NCBI GenBank assembly: GCA_030407085.1
Contig: CM059582.1
Location: forward strand, 197,702,001-197,766,000
DNA length: 64,000 nt
Direction of reading: 5' to 3'
Source of the DNA: Trichopria drosophilae
Taxonomy: Eukaryota; Arthropoda; Insecta; Hymenoptera; Diapriidae
This document shows positions 11,588 through 22,747 of this stretch, one piece after another (position 1 is the first letter of the stretch; every line of letters begins with the position of its first letter). The notes beneath the pieces were generated by a model, which searched no databases, was not told the DNA's origin, and saw nothing but the letters and a program-made list of their open reading frames with translations. The translations under genes were made by a program, and so were the position numbers.

Positions 11588-12840
11588 ATATGGGCAAATC
11601 TCTGGAACTTTTAAATTTCAGCCTCTCAATAAATTTTTTTTTTAAACTTCAAGCACAACATTGGCGTTGAGTATATGTATTCATATCTACATAAGAAGTA
11701 AAAATGTACGCTCGTGCATCCTTTTTACTCAAAGGCATTAAAACTTTGCGGTACAATGTCCAAAATATTGACCACCGGGATGAGCTTGAAATTTTGATTT
11801 TTTGAAAGGTTAATAATTAAATAACGCATTTCCGCCCAATTTTTTAAAAATATCACTTATGTCAGAGTTAAAGAATAGTTCATATATGATCCATATATGA
11901 TTCATTTTTTCCCGGGTTATCACTTATACATAGACTCGAAATACATATTTTGTTTTACAATAGCTCTAATTTGAAACACAGTGCTTAAACAAGTATAATA
12001 AAGAATTGTTTTTTTTAAACACATGAAGAACACCAAATTTTATCTGAATAAACGTACTTTTAGTTTCTGACCACAATGTTACTAAGCTTACAGTGTTTAA
12101 TTCATCGTTAAATTACGACTTTATAAATAGTTCTTTCAATAACTTTAAAAATATGTAAAATATAAGAATGCCGCGCACTTTACATACTTATATAAGGTAT
12201 TTACTTACCAGCACACCGAACAACAACTTGATATTGGCGATATTTGGAATGTGCCACGAAAAATAGTCAATTTTCTGAAATTGGCACGTTTTTGGAATGT
12301 ATGTTTACACTTGTATAACATCAACAGTTTAAGGCGCACACAAATGAGTAAAGTGTCAAACACTTTATTATTGTGTCCTTTAATAACCAAAAACAATAAA
12401 TATTCGATTTCTAAGACGGCGCGGATAATAAATAAACAAGTTTAAATAAGTTTAGAATTTACGAAATTCAAGGGACGGGTACTGTAGGCTCACTCTATAC
12501 AATTAAATGTGTGGCACATATAATTCATATGAATATATTGCTTTATGAGATGTTTGCCTCCATTTCGCGCAAAAAACACAAGGTTAACTCACGCGGCGCA
12601 AATACAATACTCATAAGAGTAAAAAAAAAACATGCAAGGGACGCATGAAATTTCATTATTTTTTTATCTATAAATAATTATAGAGCGTCTCTGTAACATC
12701 GGGCGACTTCGAAATTCATCAAGCTTTTTATTTATGATATCTTGATGTATAAAAAAAATATAGCATTTGTGTGAAAGCAATGACGTTCAAGTAGTGTCAC
12801 AGGACTCCACAGTTTAAAAGTTCTAGAGATTTGTCCATAT
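11588..12840. mobile_element. Non-autonomous TIR element, ~1.25 kb, in Gypsy-2 integrase
   Basis: Termini are ATATGGGCAAATCTCTGGAA on the left and, reverse-complemented, ATATGGACAAATCTCTAGAA on the right, continuing through AACTTTTAAA. The integrase core reads through the excised site: YEY precedes and QDLF with the W-I-E-C block follows. Whether ATAT is TIR or target duplication is ambiguous. No open reading frame of interest lies inside; it is AT-rich and non-coding. Confidence 0.65.
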
Positions 12841-12842
12841 AC

Positions 12843-14007
12843 TCATTTTTCAAGATTTATTCACTCGATGGATAGAGTGCTTAGCTGTTCGACGCGCGGA
12901 TGGCCAAACCATTAAGAAGGCATTGAAGGAGCGAATACTGTTACGATGTCGCGCTCCAAAAACATTTCTCCTGATCGTGGGTCGGAGTTCCGGAATAAAG
13001 TAATGGACAAATTCCTTCAAGATGCGGGAATCGCCCAGGAGAACACTCCACCGCATCATTCTCACGCGAATCCTGTCGAACGCGTCAATCACACAGTAAA
13101 GACAATGATTATGGCCTTTACCGAAGAGAACCATCGTAAATGGTATGTTCTCCTTAACGAATTCACATTTGCTTTTAATACAGCCGTCAACGAATCAACT
13201 GGATTTAGCCCAGCCATATTGGTTTATGGTCGCCAATTACCGCCACCAAGGCTAATAAGACGACAAGACGAATTGGAGGCCCAAGCGGGTGAAGCAGATG
13301 CAGTAAGAGTTCGATGGAGTAATCGAATGACGCAGTTACCTGAGTTATATGAGCAAGTTGCTGAGAATAGCCAAGCGGCACACCGACGTAAAGCGTGCTA
13401 TTATGTTATATTACAATGCTAAGCATCGCTATGTGCATTATAAGATTGGGGTACGAGTCTGGAAGAGAAATCGGATCTTGTCCTCAGCTTCTCAGGTTAT
13501 TACTGCTAAGCTGGCTCCTAAATAGTAGGGCCATTAAATCAAATGGTAGGGCCATACACGATTGTTAGGCGACCTGGTGCAAATATATATGGCTTACAAG
13601 ATGCCAAAGATTAGCCATGTGGGCCCATGCATGTAGGGGATCTCAAGCCTTATGAAGAAATGGCCGAAGATCCAGATGAAATTCGGCCTATGCCAGAAGA
13701 GGCGACAAGAGCCGTAGAAGCTGCAAGAGCTGAAGATTCTTCATCTAAGAGCAACGAGTCGTCATCAGAAGAAGAAACTGTAGGTCCAGTCCTCCGCGAG
13801 CGTAAAACGCGTATATCGACAGATAAAACTGTTAACGAGAACGATAAACGCGGACGGCCTCGTACGACACGCGTATACGTACATCGCGAAGCAACGCCGC
13901 GGCCGGTGGTTTCTTTGAATTCGATCGCTTCATGTAGCCGCGTGTCCGCGTTTTTCTCGTACTCTTATGTGATTTTAGTTTTTTACGTGTTGGTGACGTT
14001 TTTTTGA
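12843..14007 (+). pseudogene. Gypsy-2 integrase core, C-terminus and charged tail
   Basis: Integrase core resumes with FQDLFTRWIECLAVRRADG (frame interrupted at about 12940). The second catalytic block reads SPDRGSEF at about 12967, where the usual S-D-x-G-x-E-F still has its Asp, and the Glu lies in NPVERVNH at about 13070. FNTAVNESTGFSPA follows. The frame stops at 13420, and a VWKR..ILSSASQ remnant of the C-terminal domain lies at 13450-13500. The last open part, 13627-14007, encodes an acidic/Ser-rich tail (SSSKSNESSSEEE), basic residues and a hydrophobic end. It stops just before the start of the next gene-like unit at 14049. Confidence 0.7.
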
Positions 14008-14048
14008 TCTTCTCTTTTCACCTATTAGTGTATTCTTTTACAATAACA

Positions 14049-14615
14049 ATGTTTCGCAAGCGCGGTAAACCGTCATATGTAGATAAAGAGCTTTTGCGTG
14101 ATATATTCGTTAAATACAAGTCGTTCATCATATTGGAAGAAGGTGGTGAACAACGAATAGTGTCAAAATTGTCTGAAGTGTGGCATCAAATGAGCCGTAA
14201 TATCGATAATAAATTCTTACCATCTTCTTTATATTCGATACTAACGATGAATCGGTATTCGTTGAAGACAATTTTAGGACTTTCAACGATATCGCCAAAA
14301 AAAGGTGAAGAAAATGTAGATTTAAGTGCGACGTCCATTGATCCAAACGAATCTTACGCTATAGACGAACAATTGCAGAGTTTTGAATTTACAATGTCCC
14401 GCCAAGAATTTGATGAAATCACTGTTTTGAAAACTGTAAAAAGTTGCAGAGGGCAACAATCACGATTGGTGTTTAGAAAGTGAGTATATCAATACCGTAT
14501 TAATCAATTGATATACAAGCAAATTGCGTTCAGATGTGGATTTAATATGCAAAATCACTATTTGCCATTCGCTGGTGCCGGTGGATTTTTGAACGATAAG
14601 TACGCAGACGCTTAA
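14049..14615 (+). CDS. Two-exon gene fragment, possibly transposase N-terminus
   Basis: Exon 1 starts at ATG 14049 (MFRKRGKPSYVDKELL) and runs to 14479. A GTGAGT donor at 14480 and a TTCAG acceptor at 14529-14533 define a 54 bp intron. Reading in phase into exon 2 (14534-14615) gives KCGFNMQNHYLPFAGAGG and a stop, about 171 residues in all. Earlier in-frame codons from 14004 give a hydrophobic stretch that is more likely Gypsy-2 3' sequence. No domain is certain. The MFRKRG.P.YVDKELL opening and the position upstream of NOF-like transposase pieces (20.8-21.7 kb and 26.1-26.4 kb) suggest the N-terminal exon of that family, now split off by a BEL insertion. An unrelated small gene is possible. 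Confidence 0.4.
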
Positions 14616-15769
14616 TTATATTCTGTGTAGAGTGAAATTTATTTTATAAAATCCTGCTGCTGTATTGGACTAAGTCGAGATAATGTCTTACATCGATTCA
14701 AAAAAAAAATTACAATAATAAATCAACATTAATTTTAAACATATTTTATTTTATATTTTTCATTTACTGTTATGTCCGTTTCCCACGTGCCATTTTCATC
14801 CATTAAGAATTAAATGTACTTGAATTTAACGTAGCGTTTGATACATTTTTAAAGTATAAACGCAATGAGAAATATTTTAGAATGGGCGTTTTTGATTACT
14901 CAGACCATTCGAAACGCACTATATATTTAAAAATGAACACCTATGAACATTTATTTATAAAAAGTCAGGACTTTATAGGTTTTCTTTTTACTTATCTCAA
15001 TTTTGTTATCATCCCCCGATTAGAATATCACAGACGGTATAAATAAACGGCAAAAATATTTGGGCTAAAAGATAGAATTACGGGAAAAATTAAATTTCGA
15101 AATAGCGGCTCAAAATGGCTTATAAGTTATTTAAATCATAAATACATGTACTCAATTAATCCAAAATTGAAAGTTACATTTCAAAAATTGAAAATGGCGA
15201 ATCCAATATAGTGGGCGAATATGATGGTATCAATTTAAATCACCTTAAACTTGGCACTGTCTCAGGTTTTATTGCTCGCTAATTACAAATGTCATATGGC
15301 TTGAGAATTCAAATTGATGATGGTTAGTTCAATTTGACGATAATGTTGGTTATATAAATATTACACAATGCTGACTAAATCTCACTGGATGCGTATAAGC
15401 AGTGAAATAGTCTTTTTTATTAATTCATTTCTGTCGTTTATTTTATGTAAAATTTGGTTGATTCTTAAAATTCCATTTTTGTGTCAATAAAATTGTTTTC
15501 TTGTTTCTTATATTCACCTTTGAAATCGAAAAAAAACAAAAATAAAATAAAATGTCTTTACTTCACGTTTACCTCCACGCGGTGAGGTTTGGACAACTTA
15601 ATACATTTTTCGTTTATTTTTATAGATGAGACAAGTTTAAATAGATTTCTAATTCAATTACAATATCTTAAATTTCATGAACACGGAGATAAAAATAATT
15701 CATTAAAGTTTCATTCAATTTCATGTACCAAGTGTAGCTTAAATGTTCATTAAATTTATGAACTTTTCT
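14616..15769. other. AT-rich non-coding stretch
   Basis: No coding or TE protein signal. A segment near 15090-15220 (AAAATGGCGAATCCAATATAG) resembles a unit of the 122 bp tandem repeat at 27.4-27.8 kb. The segment ends in TACAG at 15770-15774, the target duplication of the BEL element. Confidence 0.4.
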
Positions 15770-15774
15770 TACAG

Positions 15775-15992
15775 TGTGGGGTCGGTGCAGTATCCGCATT
15801 GACATTGGATCCCTGCACTAACTGCGGGTGGTCCAGGTTCGAAAATAAATGAAAGGAACACTTGAGAACCTTGGGTTTCACATTTATTTTCTCAAAGCGG
15901 CAGGATACACAGCTCAATTTAGTATATGTTGCCGTAGAATGGCTTTTAAGACAATTGATAATTAGGAAAGCCGAGTTTCCTTCACGCGCGTG
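15775..15992 (-). repeat. BEL-1 3' LTR remnant
   Basis: About 218 bp nearly identical to 19465-19688 (both start TGTGGGGTCGGTGCAG on the plus strand). Homology ends after TTCACGCGCGTG, so the U3 end of this LTR has been lost. Confidence 0.8.
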
Positions 15993-16117
15993 TGCGTGCA
16001 AATGTATTTTCGTATGAGAACATGAGGTCAATGGCCGAATACTCTGAAGCCCGATGGCACACGGGTGGAGTGAGATGCGGTGCGAAAAGTTGGCGAAATC
16101 GCGTATCGTGGGGAAAC

Positions 16118-16979
16118 TCACGAAAATTTCGTTTGATCGCGGATAGTGATAGCTTCCTCGATTGTATCCGCTCCAAACATGACATCGTCAACAAATCGAC
16201 GTAGGAGAAGAACTAGCTTTCCGAGTGGAAAGGCGGCACCTTCGTCCTCCGCAAGTTGCTCTAGCACTCGCAGCGCCATGAAAGGAGCGCTAGATGTACC
16301 GTAGGTAACGGTTAGCAAGAAAAATACTATCACAGCCTCGGAGAGGTCGTGGCGCTAGAGGATTCGCTGCAGATCGAGATCCCGGAGATCGATCAAAATC
16401 TGCTGATACATTTTCTCGATGTCGGCTGTATAGACATACCGGAATAAGCGCCATTGAAGGTGGAGGAGAGCGAGATCGGCTTGCAGTTTTGGACCGGTCA
16501 ACTGCAGGTCATTCAGGGAAACTACTGTTGTGGAAGCTGCGGACGCATTGAAAACAACGCGAGTTTTCGTCGTCATACTTGACGCCTTCACAATTGGATG
16601 GTGAGGAAGATACACCGTGGTTTTATCTGCCTGTCGGGGTGGAGCAATTCGCATGTGCCCGAGGGCATCGTACTCTCGCATAAAGTCCGCGTAGGCGGCT
16701 CGCTCTTCTGGCCGAGAGGCGAGATGTCGCTCTATGGAATAGAGGCATTGTTCAGCACGTCGGTATGTATCGCCGAGTTCCGCGGTGATGGGTGTACGCA
16801 GCGGTACGCGTACTATGCAGCGACCATCGGCGCGGCGTCGCGAGAGTGCGTCTCTTTAAAATGGCGTTCGCATTGCGCGTCCTCTTCAGAGACGTGGGGA
16901 TCTGTACTGATCTCTCAACCTCCCAGAAGCGTTTGAGAGTTGAGTTGAGATCGTCATCGGTTCGATGTACATGATGCAC
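16118..16979 (-). pseudogene. BEL-1 reverse transcriptase, front half
   Basis: RT of BEL/Pao type, read on the minus strand from 16979. It contains VHHVHRTDDDLNSTLKRFWE, the YLPHHPIVK/TRVVFNASA blocks (about 16600-16540), YTADIEKMYQQILID near 16430-16385, LTVTYGTSSAPF near 16310 and the catalytic FVDDV (normally YVDD) at about 16205-16190. Frameshifts occur near 16750 and 16350-16333. Comparison with the BEL-2 copy at 30.6 kb shows collinear but diverged sequence. The polymerase domain stops about 25 residues after the active site. Confidence 0.8.
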
Positions 16980-17005
16980 CTGAATGGAGGGGGCATCTAA
17001 CTGAT

Positions 17006-18891
17006 CTATAGCCGTATTGGTGGTGTCTGAGAGTACCCCCCCCCCCCCCCGAACGTAATGTTCATAGCCACCGGCTCGTCGCGTGGTCCGCGAATAATCC
17101 CGTCGCGAATCGCGTACGCGTAAAGATCGGCACCGATTATGGCGTGTATCGGCGTGTTATTCGTGGGATTCCCGTCGGCTAATCCGAGACCTTGCAGATA
17201 AGGCCATTGCGCTACGGGGAACCGTAAAAATTTCGGCGTATATGAGGTTAATGTTTCGGGAATAAGAGCGTCGGTCGATAGCGCGATATCAAGGCTCTTC
17301 GTTGAGCTTATCGAAATCGGTGTCACTCGTTCCACCTCCGCGGTTCCGTTCTGCCCCATTCCGTCCACTCTCATCGACGTGGCGTAAGCTTTCGCGCGTA
17401 ATTCTGTCGCGGCTGTTCGTGAAATAAAAGTATGCGTCGACCATTGGTCGAGTAACGCTTGAAGTTTCACGACGCGTTGCGATGCGGTGGTAACCAATAC
17501 CCATGCCGTAGCAAGCACAATGTGAGCGGGCATTTGAGGAGTGCTTAGATGAGACTGCACCAACGTTGCATCGACGTTAGGCGCAAGTCCACTCGATGTA
17601 CTTGCTGCGAGGGTTTCTGTACGCGGCTGCGCGGTATGCGACTGTGAGTGCAGTAGTGAATGATGGCGCCTTTTGCAATGCACGCATGTTCGTTCACTTC
17701 TGCACGTGTCGATTCGGTGATACGGCGAAAGGCAATTTGAGCACACCGAATGCTGTTTGACTGTCTCCCAGCGTTGAGACACTGATTTCCCGGTAAACTG
17801 AGCGCATTTATACAAAGGATGTGCGCTAGTGCATAAAATGCATTTTCCGGAGCTCTTATCGCTTGACGTTGCAAGATGCATTGCCGAATGCGCGGCCGAA
17901 GTTGCTTTGGCTCGAGGTTGGGACGTTGACGAACGAATGACGTTGACCTTAGGCGTCGCGGCTTCGACTAAACGAACTTTTAATTTTAAAAATTTCATTA
18001 ATTGTGCATAAGTTGCAAAATGGTCCCCCTCGAGAGAAAACTCCCACGCCTCGAGAGTTTCGCGGTCAAGACGCTCCATAATCAAATGAGCAATAAGGTC
18101 GTCAGATACGGGACGACCGAGCTTCGCGAGTGCATCGATGGACTCTTGCGCTGAATCCATTAGTTGGCGCAAATTCGACGGAGACTCGTAACGAGAAATC
18201 AATTTTAAATTTAATAAATTGCGTAAATGCAATGTTAATAACCTACGCTTATTTTCATATCGCTCCGTGAGCAGCTTCCAAGCAATCTCGAAATTGTTCG
18301 CGGTGACATCAAGATTTTTTAATAAGGCGGCAGCGTCGCCTTCTAGATACGATTTTATATAATAAAGTCGTTCGAAGTTGTCAAACGATGGATCATTTAT
18401 AATGAGAGCTTGGAAGTGGTCACGGAACGAAGTTCAATTTAAAAAATGTCCAGAGAAATGCGGATATTTATGGCCGGTACTTGTTTTCGCCGCGAAGTGC
18501 AGTCTTGAAGTAAAGCTGCAGGGCTACTGGTGCTGATTGGTGTAGTCGGCGCGGCTTCATCCACGATGGCGGTAAGCGCGCTGAGTATTTCCAAATATTT
18601 CTCTTCGCTCGTCCCAATGAAATCCTCCGCAAAATATTCGTGCGTGGGGCAGGCCGGCAGTGAATCGTAGGGCGACATGGTTTTATCTCGCTCTGAGATC
18701 TGTCTCCATTTTGTTTCAAGGAGCTCACGTCGCATCTTTGCTTGGGCGGTCGTCAAGTTTGGCGTAAGCAGCCACATAGCTGCACGAGTAAAGGACTCAA
18801 AGGCCCTATGCTGCAGTGCCACAAGTTGAATAAAATTGTGGTACTCGTCCGTCGCATCCCCTTGGCTTCGATTCTGGGGCATCTTGTGCAA
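17006..18891 (-). pseudogene. BEL-1 gag and protease
   Basis: Gag starts at ATG 18891 (MHKMPQNRSQGDATDEYHNF) and breaks at 18439. Homology to the BEL-2 copy continues through 18438-18233 with stops, then an open frame of 408 codons runs 18232-17006. That frame includes the RQLMDSAQESIDALAKLG and WEFSLEGDHF gag motifs, CCHC-type knuckles CILCTSAHPLYKC and CSNCLSPYHRIDTC plus CVHCKRRHHSLLH, and then the protease region. The protease motif reads ALLDQWSTHTF, so the D-S/T-G triplet is lost. Near the end a run of 15 C on the plus strand (17036-17050) encodes poly-Gly and shifts the frame. Gag would assemble particles; this copy cannot make Gag-Pol. Confidence 0.8.
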
Positions 18892-19444
18892 GCTATCGAG
18901 AAAACGCGAGGAATTCTACGTCGAAATTATCGGAAGAAGAAAAAAAACATGCTAAAGAGACGCGTCTAAGTACGATCGTAGTTGATCGTGCATTCGCTGA
19001 CAATACACAAGCTCGGTGCTGTCGTCGCAAGAGGAGACTTGCGACTGACGTGTTTGGTGCTTCCGCGCAGGAGGCGCGCGTAGGGGCACAAGATGAAGCC
19101 GAAAGTGGCCGAATATGAAATGGCGAAAGTTCGAGGTCCGTGACGTCACGTCGTAGTTCCGAAATGAGTGTTCGAATGCAACCGACGAATGACGGAAACG
19201 CCCGAGCCGAGCAACACTTTTGCGCTAATTGTATGCGAACCGCGCATTAATTATATGCGCGCGATTAAATTTGAATTTGAATTGAATATTCAATTTTACG
19301 ATTTATTCGGCACTCCCGATAACACTGCCGTCAAGCTTTAAATTGTCTGTACCGGTTTAAATCGAAATTGTCTTTAGTGTAAAAGAAAAAAGTCTTAAGA
19401 ACAAAAAAAACTGTCCAAATGTCCACCTTTCACTATGCCTACAG

Positions 19445-19462
19445 ATCCTGACAGGATCGCCA
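19445..19462 (-). promoter_or_regulatory. Candidate primer-binding site of BEL-1
   Basis: On the minus strand, two bases after the 5' LTR end (19465), the sequence is TGGCGATCCTGTCAGGAT. TGG would pair with the CCA end of a tRNA primer. The cognate tRNA was not identified. Confidence 0.5.
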
Positions 19463-19464
19463 AA

Positions 19465-20003
19465 TGTGGGGTCGGTGCAGTATCTGCATTGACATTGGAT
19501 CCCTGCACTAACTGCGGGTGATCCAGGTTCGAAAATAAATGAAAGGAACACTTGAGCACTTTGGGTTTCACATTTATTTTCTCAAAGCGACAGGATACAC
19601 AGCACAATTTCGTATATGTTGCCGTAGAATGTCTTTTATGACAATTGATAATTAGGAAAGCCGAGTTTCCTTCACGCACGCGTACGTGACACTCAAGAAT
19701 TCGTAAGAAGAAAAGAAGAACTTTCGCGAGGCACGCGTGACGACGCGACGGTTCTCCTTGAAGTAGCCGGAAATCTTGTCGCACCTTCCCAGGAAATCAA
19801 AGAGTGGTGCCGCAGGTGGGCTTAATCGGAATAGCTTTTCTGGAAAATCGCGCGAGATTTGAGATTTATCCTTGCCAAGGCGAAGCGATAAGAGCTTCGT
19901 TACAGAGTTCAGACGTGGTATGGCCGTGCGCACAGATGGCGCGACAAGTATCGTTTTGCTAGACGACCGATAAACATAAGGCGTTGAGGTTGATGGAGAA
20001 ACA
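19465..20003 (-). repeat. BEL-1 5' LTR, 539 bp
   Basis: Plus-strand borders TGTGGGG...GAAACA (minus: TGTTTC...CCCCACA), flanked by TACAG at 20004-20008. Its last ~220 bp match the 3' LTR remnant. Confidence 0.75.
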
Positions 20004-20008
20004 TACAG

Positions 20009-20760
20009 TGTACCATATTTTCGATCGATTTCAACATATTCTCCCGTCATATTGGAGTCACCAATTGGAATTTGTTGAAAAATAACTTCAAATTTTAAAA
20101 AAATGATCGACCCCAAAATCCACCGAAATCCAAGTTCGAAGTGATTTCCTTTCAGTCAGTCGATTTAGTATACGTGTTTTTGATTTGGAAAAAAATCGAT
20201 TGTAGTAGCCTTTTTTAGCCGACATTCCGAAATTTCATTTTTTTTAGTTGTTCTATCTTCGGGCCCAAATTGATTTGACGCGATAATTATTTTACCCATC
20301 TTAGATATTCTAATATCGAAAATGATAAAAAAACAAGTGTAAAGATAGGGGTTAGAAGAACTACTGAAAGAAAGTAAATTTTGAAGTGTCAGCTCAAAAA
20401 TGACTACGATTTATTACAGTCGATTTTTTTTCAAAATAGTAAAAACACGTATATGTTTTCTACTCAATCGACTAACCCAAATGATATAAATACCTGAAAT
20501 GTCTAGGAAAGAAGAAATGAATATTAAATCATTAAAGCCCATACCTAGCATATCGCTGATAGCTCTAAACTATTCATTGAAAATGGGATACTTAAAAAAA
20601 ATACTTGTGTTTTTCGTTTATGAAAAATCATTGTTTATAACCATTTCTATTATATATTTCAATTTACAGGATATTGTGCATGTGGCTGTACGTAAAAAGC
20701 AGAGATAGATACGAGTTCTGACGACCACGTGACATTCATTTGTAAATTAAAATTAATTTC
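20009..20760. other. Non-coding spacer
   Basis: AT-rich sequence right of the BEL target duplication. Translations show no family signature until about 20760. A weak Cys-rich reading near 20665-20700 could be decayed transposase exon. Confidence 0.3.
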
Positions 20761-21656
20761 TGGAACAAAAAAAATGCCGTAAAATTTATTTACGACAACC
20801 TATCCGAGATGAATTGCCAAAAAACTTCAAATACAATCTTTTGATAATTATCGTAATGAAGTTAGTAATAATTATATAAAGCAGGTTGGTGATGAAGAGC
20901 TGCCATTCCTGTATACAAGCTCTGTACTGCATGTGGCTAAGAAAGAATATATTTTAAAACTGCTTCCTCGCAAAAATCCAATTATTTCATTGCAACATAT
21001 GAAATACTTTGCAATGAAAAATGAAATAAAAGAAAGTGGTTTCGATCCTTTTTTTGTATCATTTGTGACACCAATTCACCAAAATGTATATAACAAATAT
21101 TTTGGAAAAAATCCATTTTGTGAAGTGTCCGTCCATGCCTCGGGTGGATTATTTACAAAAGTATATAAACCAGACGGAACTGCTTCACACGCTCTTTTTT
21201 TATATCTAATTGTAGTGAAGACAGAAAGTGGATCGTTGACCATATACCAATGGATTTTTGAAAAGCACGACGCAAATAAAATTACTTATCTCTTATCGGA
21301 CATGCATGGTGTCCCGAGTTATGCCTATCCCGAAAGTCTTAATTATGGACGGTTCAAGAGCACTGCTGAACGGATGTGCAACCTTTGCCGGTTGTTATGA
21401 TATTCGGGAGTACTGATGAAATGCCAAATATATTTATTCGAATCGATGTTGCCCACTTCATAAAAACATACGCGAGAATTTTAAAAAACTGTAGACCCAT
21501 CATCAAGACCTTCTATATGGCCAGCATAGGTAGTCTGATAACCTGCCACAACGCTGTATCGGCGAAAAAAATGATCAAGGCTCTTTTATATGTATCGAAA
21601 AGCGAATGTGAAAGAACCATGGCCAATGGAGTCGAAAGTCAGTGAGAACTGGCCAA
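20761..21656 (+). pseudogene. NOF/Phantom-like MULE transposase, central part
   Basis: Resembles a transposase family widespread in insects (MULE-related, NOF/Phantom type) that mobilises TIR elements. In order: VGDEELPFLYTSSVLHVAKKE (about 20885-20945), PIISLQHMKYFAMK, GFDPFFVSF, the SVHASGGLFTKVYKPDG block and LTIYQWIFEKHDANKITYLL. A frame change then reads SRALLNGCATFAGCYD (about 21357-21405), and IRIDVAHFIKTYARILKN at 21435-21490 carries a conserved Asp. Stops and frameshifts at 20760-20890 and 21360-21420 make it a pseudogene. The gene continues neither side without interruption. Family naming rests on remembered motif patterns, so the superfamily label is less certain than its being a transposase. 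Confidence 0.6.
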
Positions 21657-21840
21657 ACGATATCTAATCAACATTTGCACAGGTAATCTGTATTTAATAT
21701 TTCCATAATTGTAAACATTTCTGTCTTTCCTAAATAATTTTCATGCATTCTTGAATATAAGTGTTGCTGATTAGGTTTTACGATTCCCAGTAAAACGCGA
21801 AAGGTTTTTAATCAGTGAATGACACCTTGAACCAAATTTA

Positions 21841-22042
21841 CACTGGAAAAAATGATGTGGGTTCTTCCCAAAAACCAGGTCTGTAAATCACCACAGGTTT
21901 GGGATCATCACAACCTTCTGTTGTTTACAACACAAACTTACCGTGATTGTCTCATATAAGTTTGGATTTAACACAAACTTCCCAGTTTGTCATTCTCACA
22001 AATCTGGTTTATTGGGAAGAACCCAAATAATGTTTGTTCGTG
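21841..22042. mobile_element. Small MITE with TA target site
   Basis: Flanking TA at 21839-21840 and 22043-22044. Imperfect TIRs start CACTGGAAAAAATG and CACGAACAAACATT and meet in a well-matched block GGGTTCTTCCCAA (right side TTGGGAAGAACCC). About 202 bp, non-coding. Its terminal CAC-G-AAAA pattern resembles the 2.66 kb element at 38370-41033. Confidence 0.55.
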
Positions 22043-22044
22043 TA

Positions 22045-22739
22045 CTACTTCGCCCTGTTTACAATGATGATTCTGAAGGTAGCAGTCGATTTGTAGCAGA
22101 CGATTCAACAAAACGTCGTTATTAGCATAATAATTGTATTTAATATTCATAATCACATTTTGCGTTCTAAACATTAATTTTCAAGTTATTCTAATAATGC
22201 AACGTCCGATTTCAAGACGACTGCTACGTTATGTCATCAACGTGAACTAATTTCAGTATCATCTTACGATGTAAATCAGGGCATATTACGGGAAAAAAGT
22301 GAGTTCATATGTTTAAAATATCTGTACATTTACAGAAGAACTTCCAAATGTTAATGAGGAATGCGTCGATGACTACCAGGGGTCAGACGAAGAAAATTTC
22401 GAGGCTAAAGATGAACCGCCGTTACATACTAAGAGAACCGTGTAGCGTGCGATTTTAATTTAGCCGATTGCGACATCGGAATCTTGTGTAAAAGAGAGAG
22501 AGAACTTGAGAGAGAACCGCGTAGGTAAGAAAGAAATGCGAAGAATGGGAGGAAAGATGAAAACGCAGGGGCTGCTGAACAGTTTAACCGCTAGTCCCGC
22601 AGTGTTATGAGTTGCGTCGCCATAATGGCGTAGTGTGAGGAAAAGTCTTGAGGTGGCGATAAGTGCGAAGGACGCGAGAAATACGAAATGGAAACAAGGC
22701 AGTTGGATTTCGGAACACAGACGCTTCGCTTCGTTTCTG
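22045..22739 (+). other. Spacer with a possible short transposase exon
   Basis: Mostly non-coding. At 22334-22446, after TTTACAG, an open acidic reading EELPNVNEECVDDYQGSDEE ends in a stop and could be a decayed exon of the NOF-like gene. Purine-rich GAGAGAGAGAAC lies at 22491-22510. The right end is the hAT target duplication at 22740. Confidence 0.3.
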
Positions 22740-22747
22740 ATCTCTTG

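Larger units (their letters stand above)
8303..14007 (+). mobile_element. Ty3/Gypsy LTR retrotransposon 2, internally deleted
   Basis: Gag, zinc knuckle, RT, RNase H and integrase follow on the plus strand. Their sequence differs clearly from Gypsy-1. Protease and the N-terminal part of RT are missing (a junction at about 9890-9905 fuses the post-knuckle region to the middle of RT). Two later insertions split RNase H (10525-10830) and the integrase core (11588-12840). No LTRs could be assigned; the element seems cut at both ends. Confidence 0.8.
15775..20003 (-). mobile_element. BEL/Pao LTR retrotransposon 1, 3' part deleted
   Basis: Minus-strand order is 5' LTR (19465-20003), primer-binding site, gag, protease, RT front, then an LTR remnant (15775-15992). 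The 5 bp TACAG at 15770-15774 is repeated at 20004-20008, the TSD size expected for BEL/Pao. RT ends just after the FVDD motif; the rest of RT, RNase H, integrase, polypurine tract and the U3 end of the 3' LTR are gone. About 120 bp of unassigned sequence (15993-16115) fills the junction. Confidence 0.85.

Noticed and set aside
13900..14007. Envelope-like third ORF of Gypsy-2
   Set aside because: Only a short hydrophobic tail at the end of pol; no signal peptide, cleavage site or fusion-like domain visible.
16752..16979. Separate small gene on the minus strand
   Set aside because: It aligns with the gag-pol connecting region of the BEL-2 frame, so it is BEL-1 sequence in a shifted frame.
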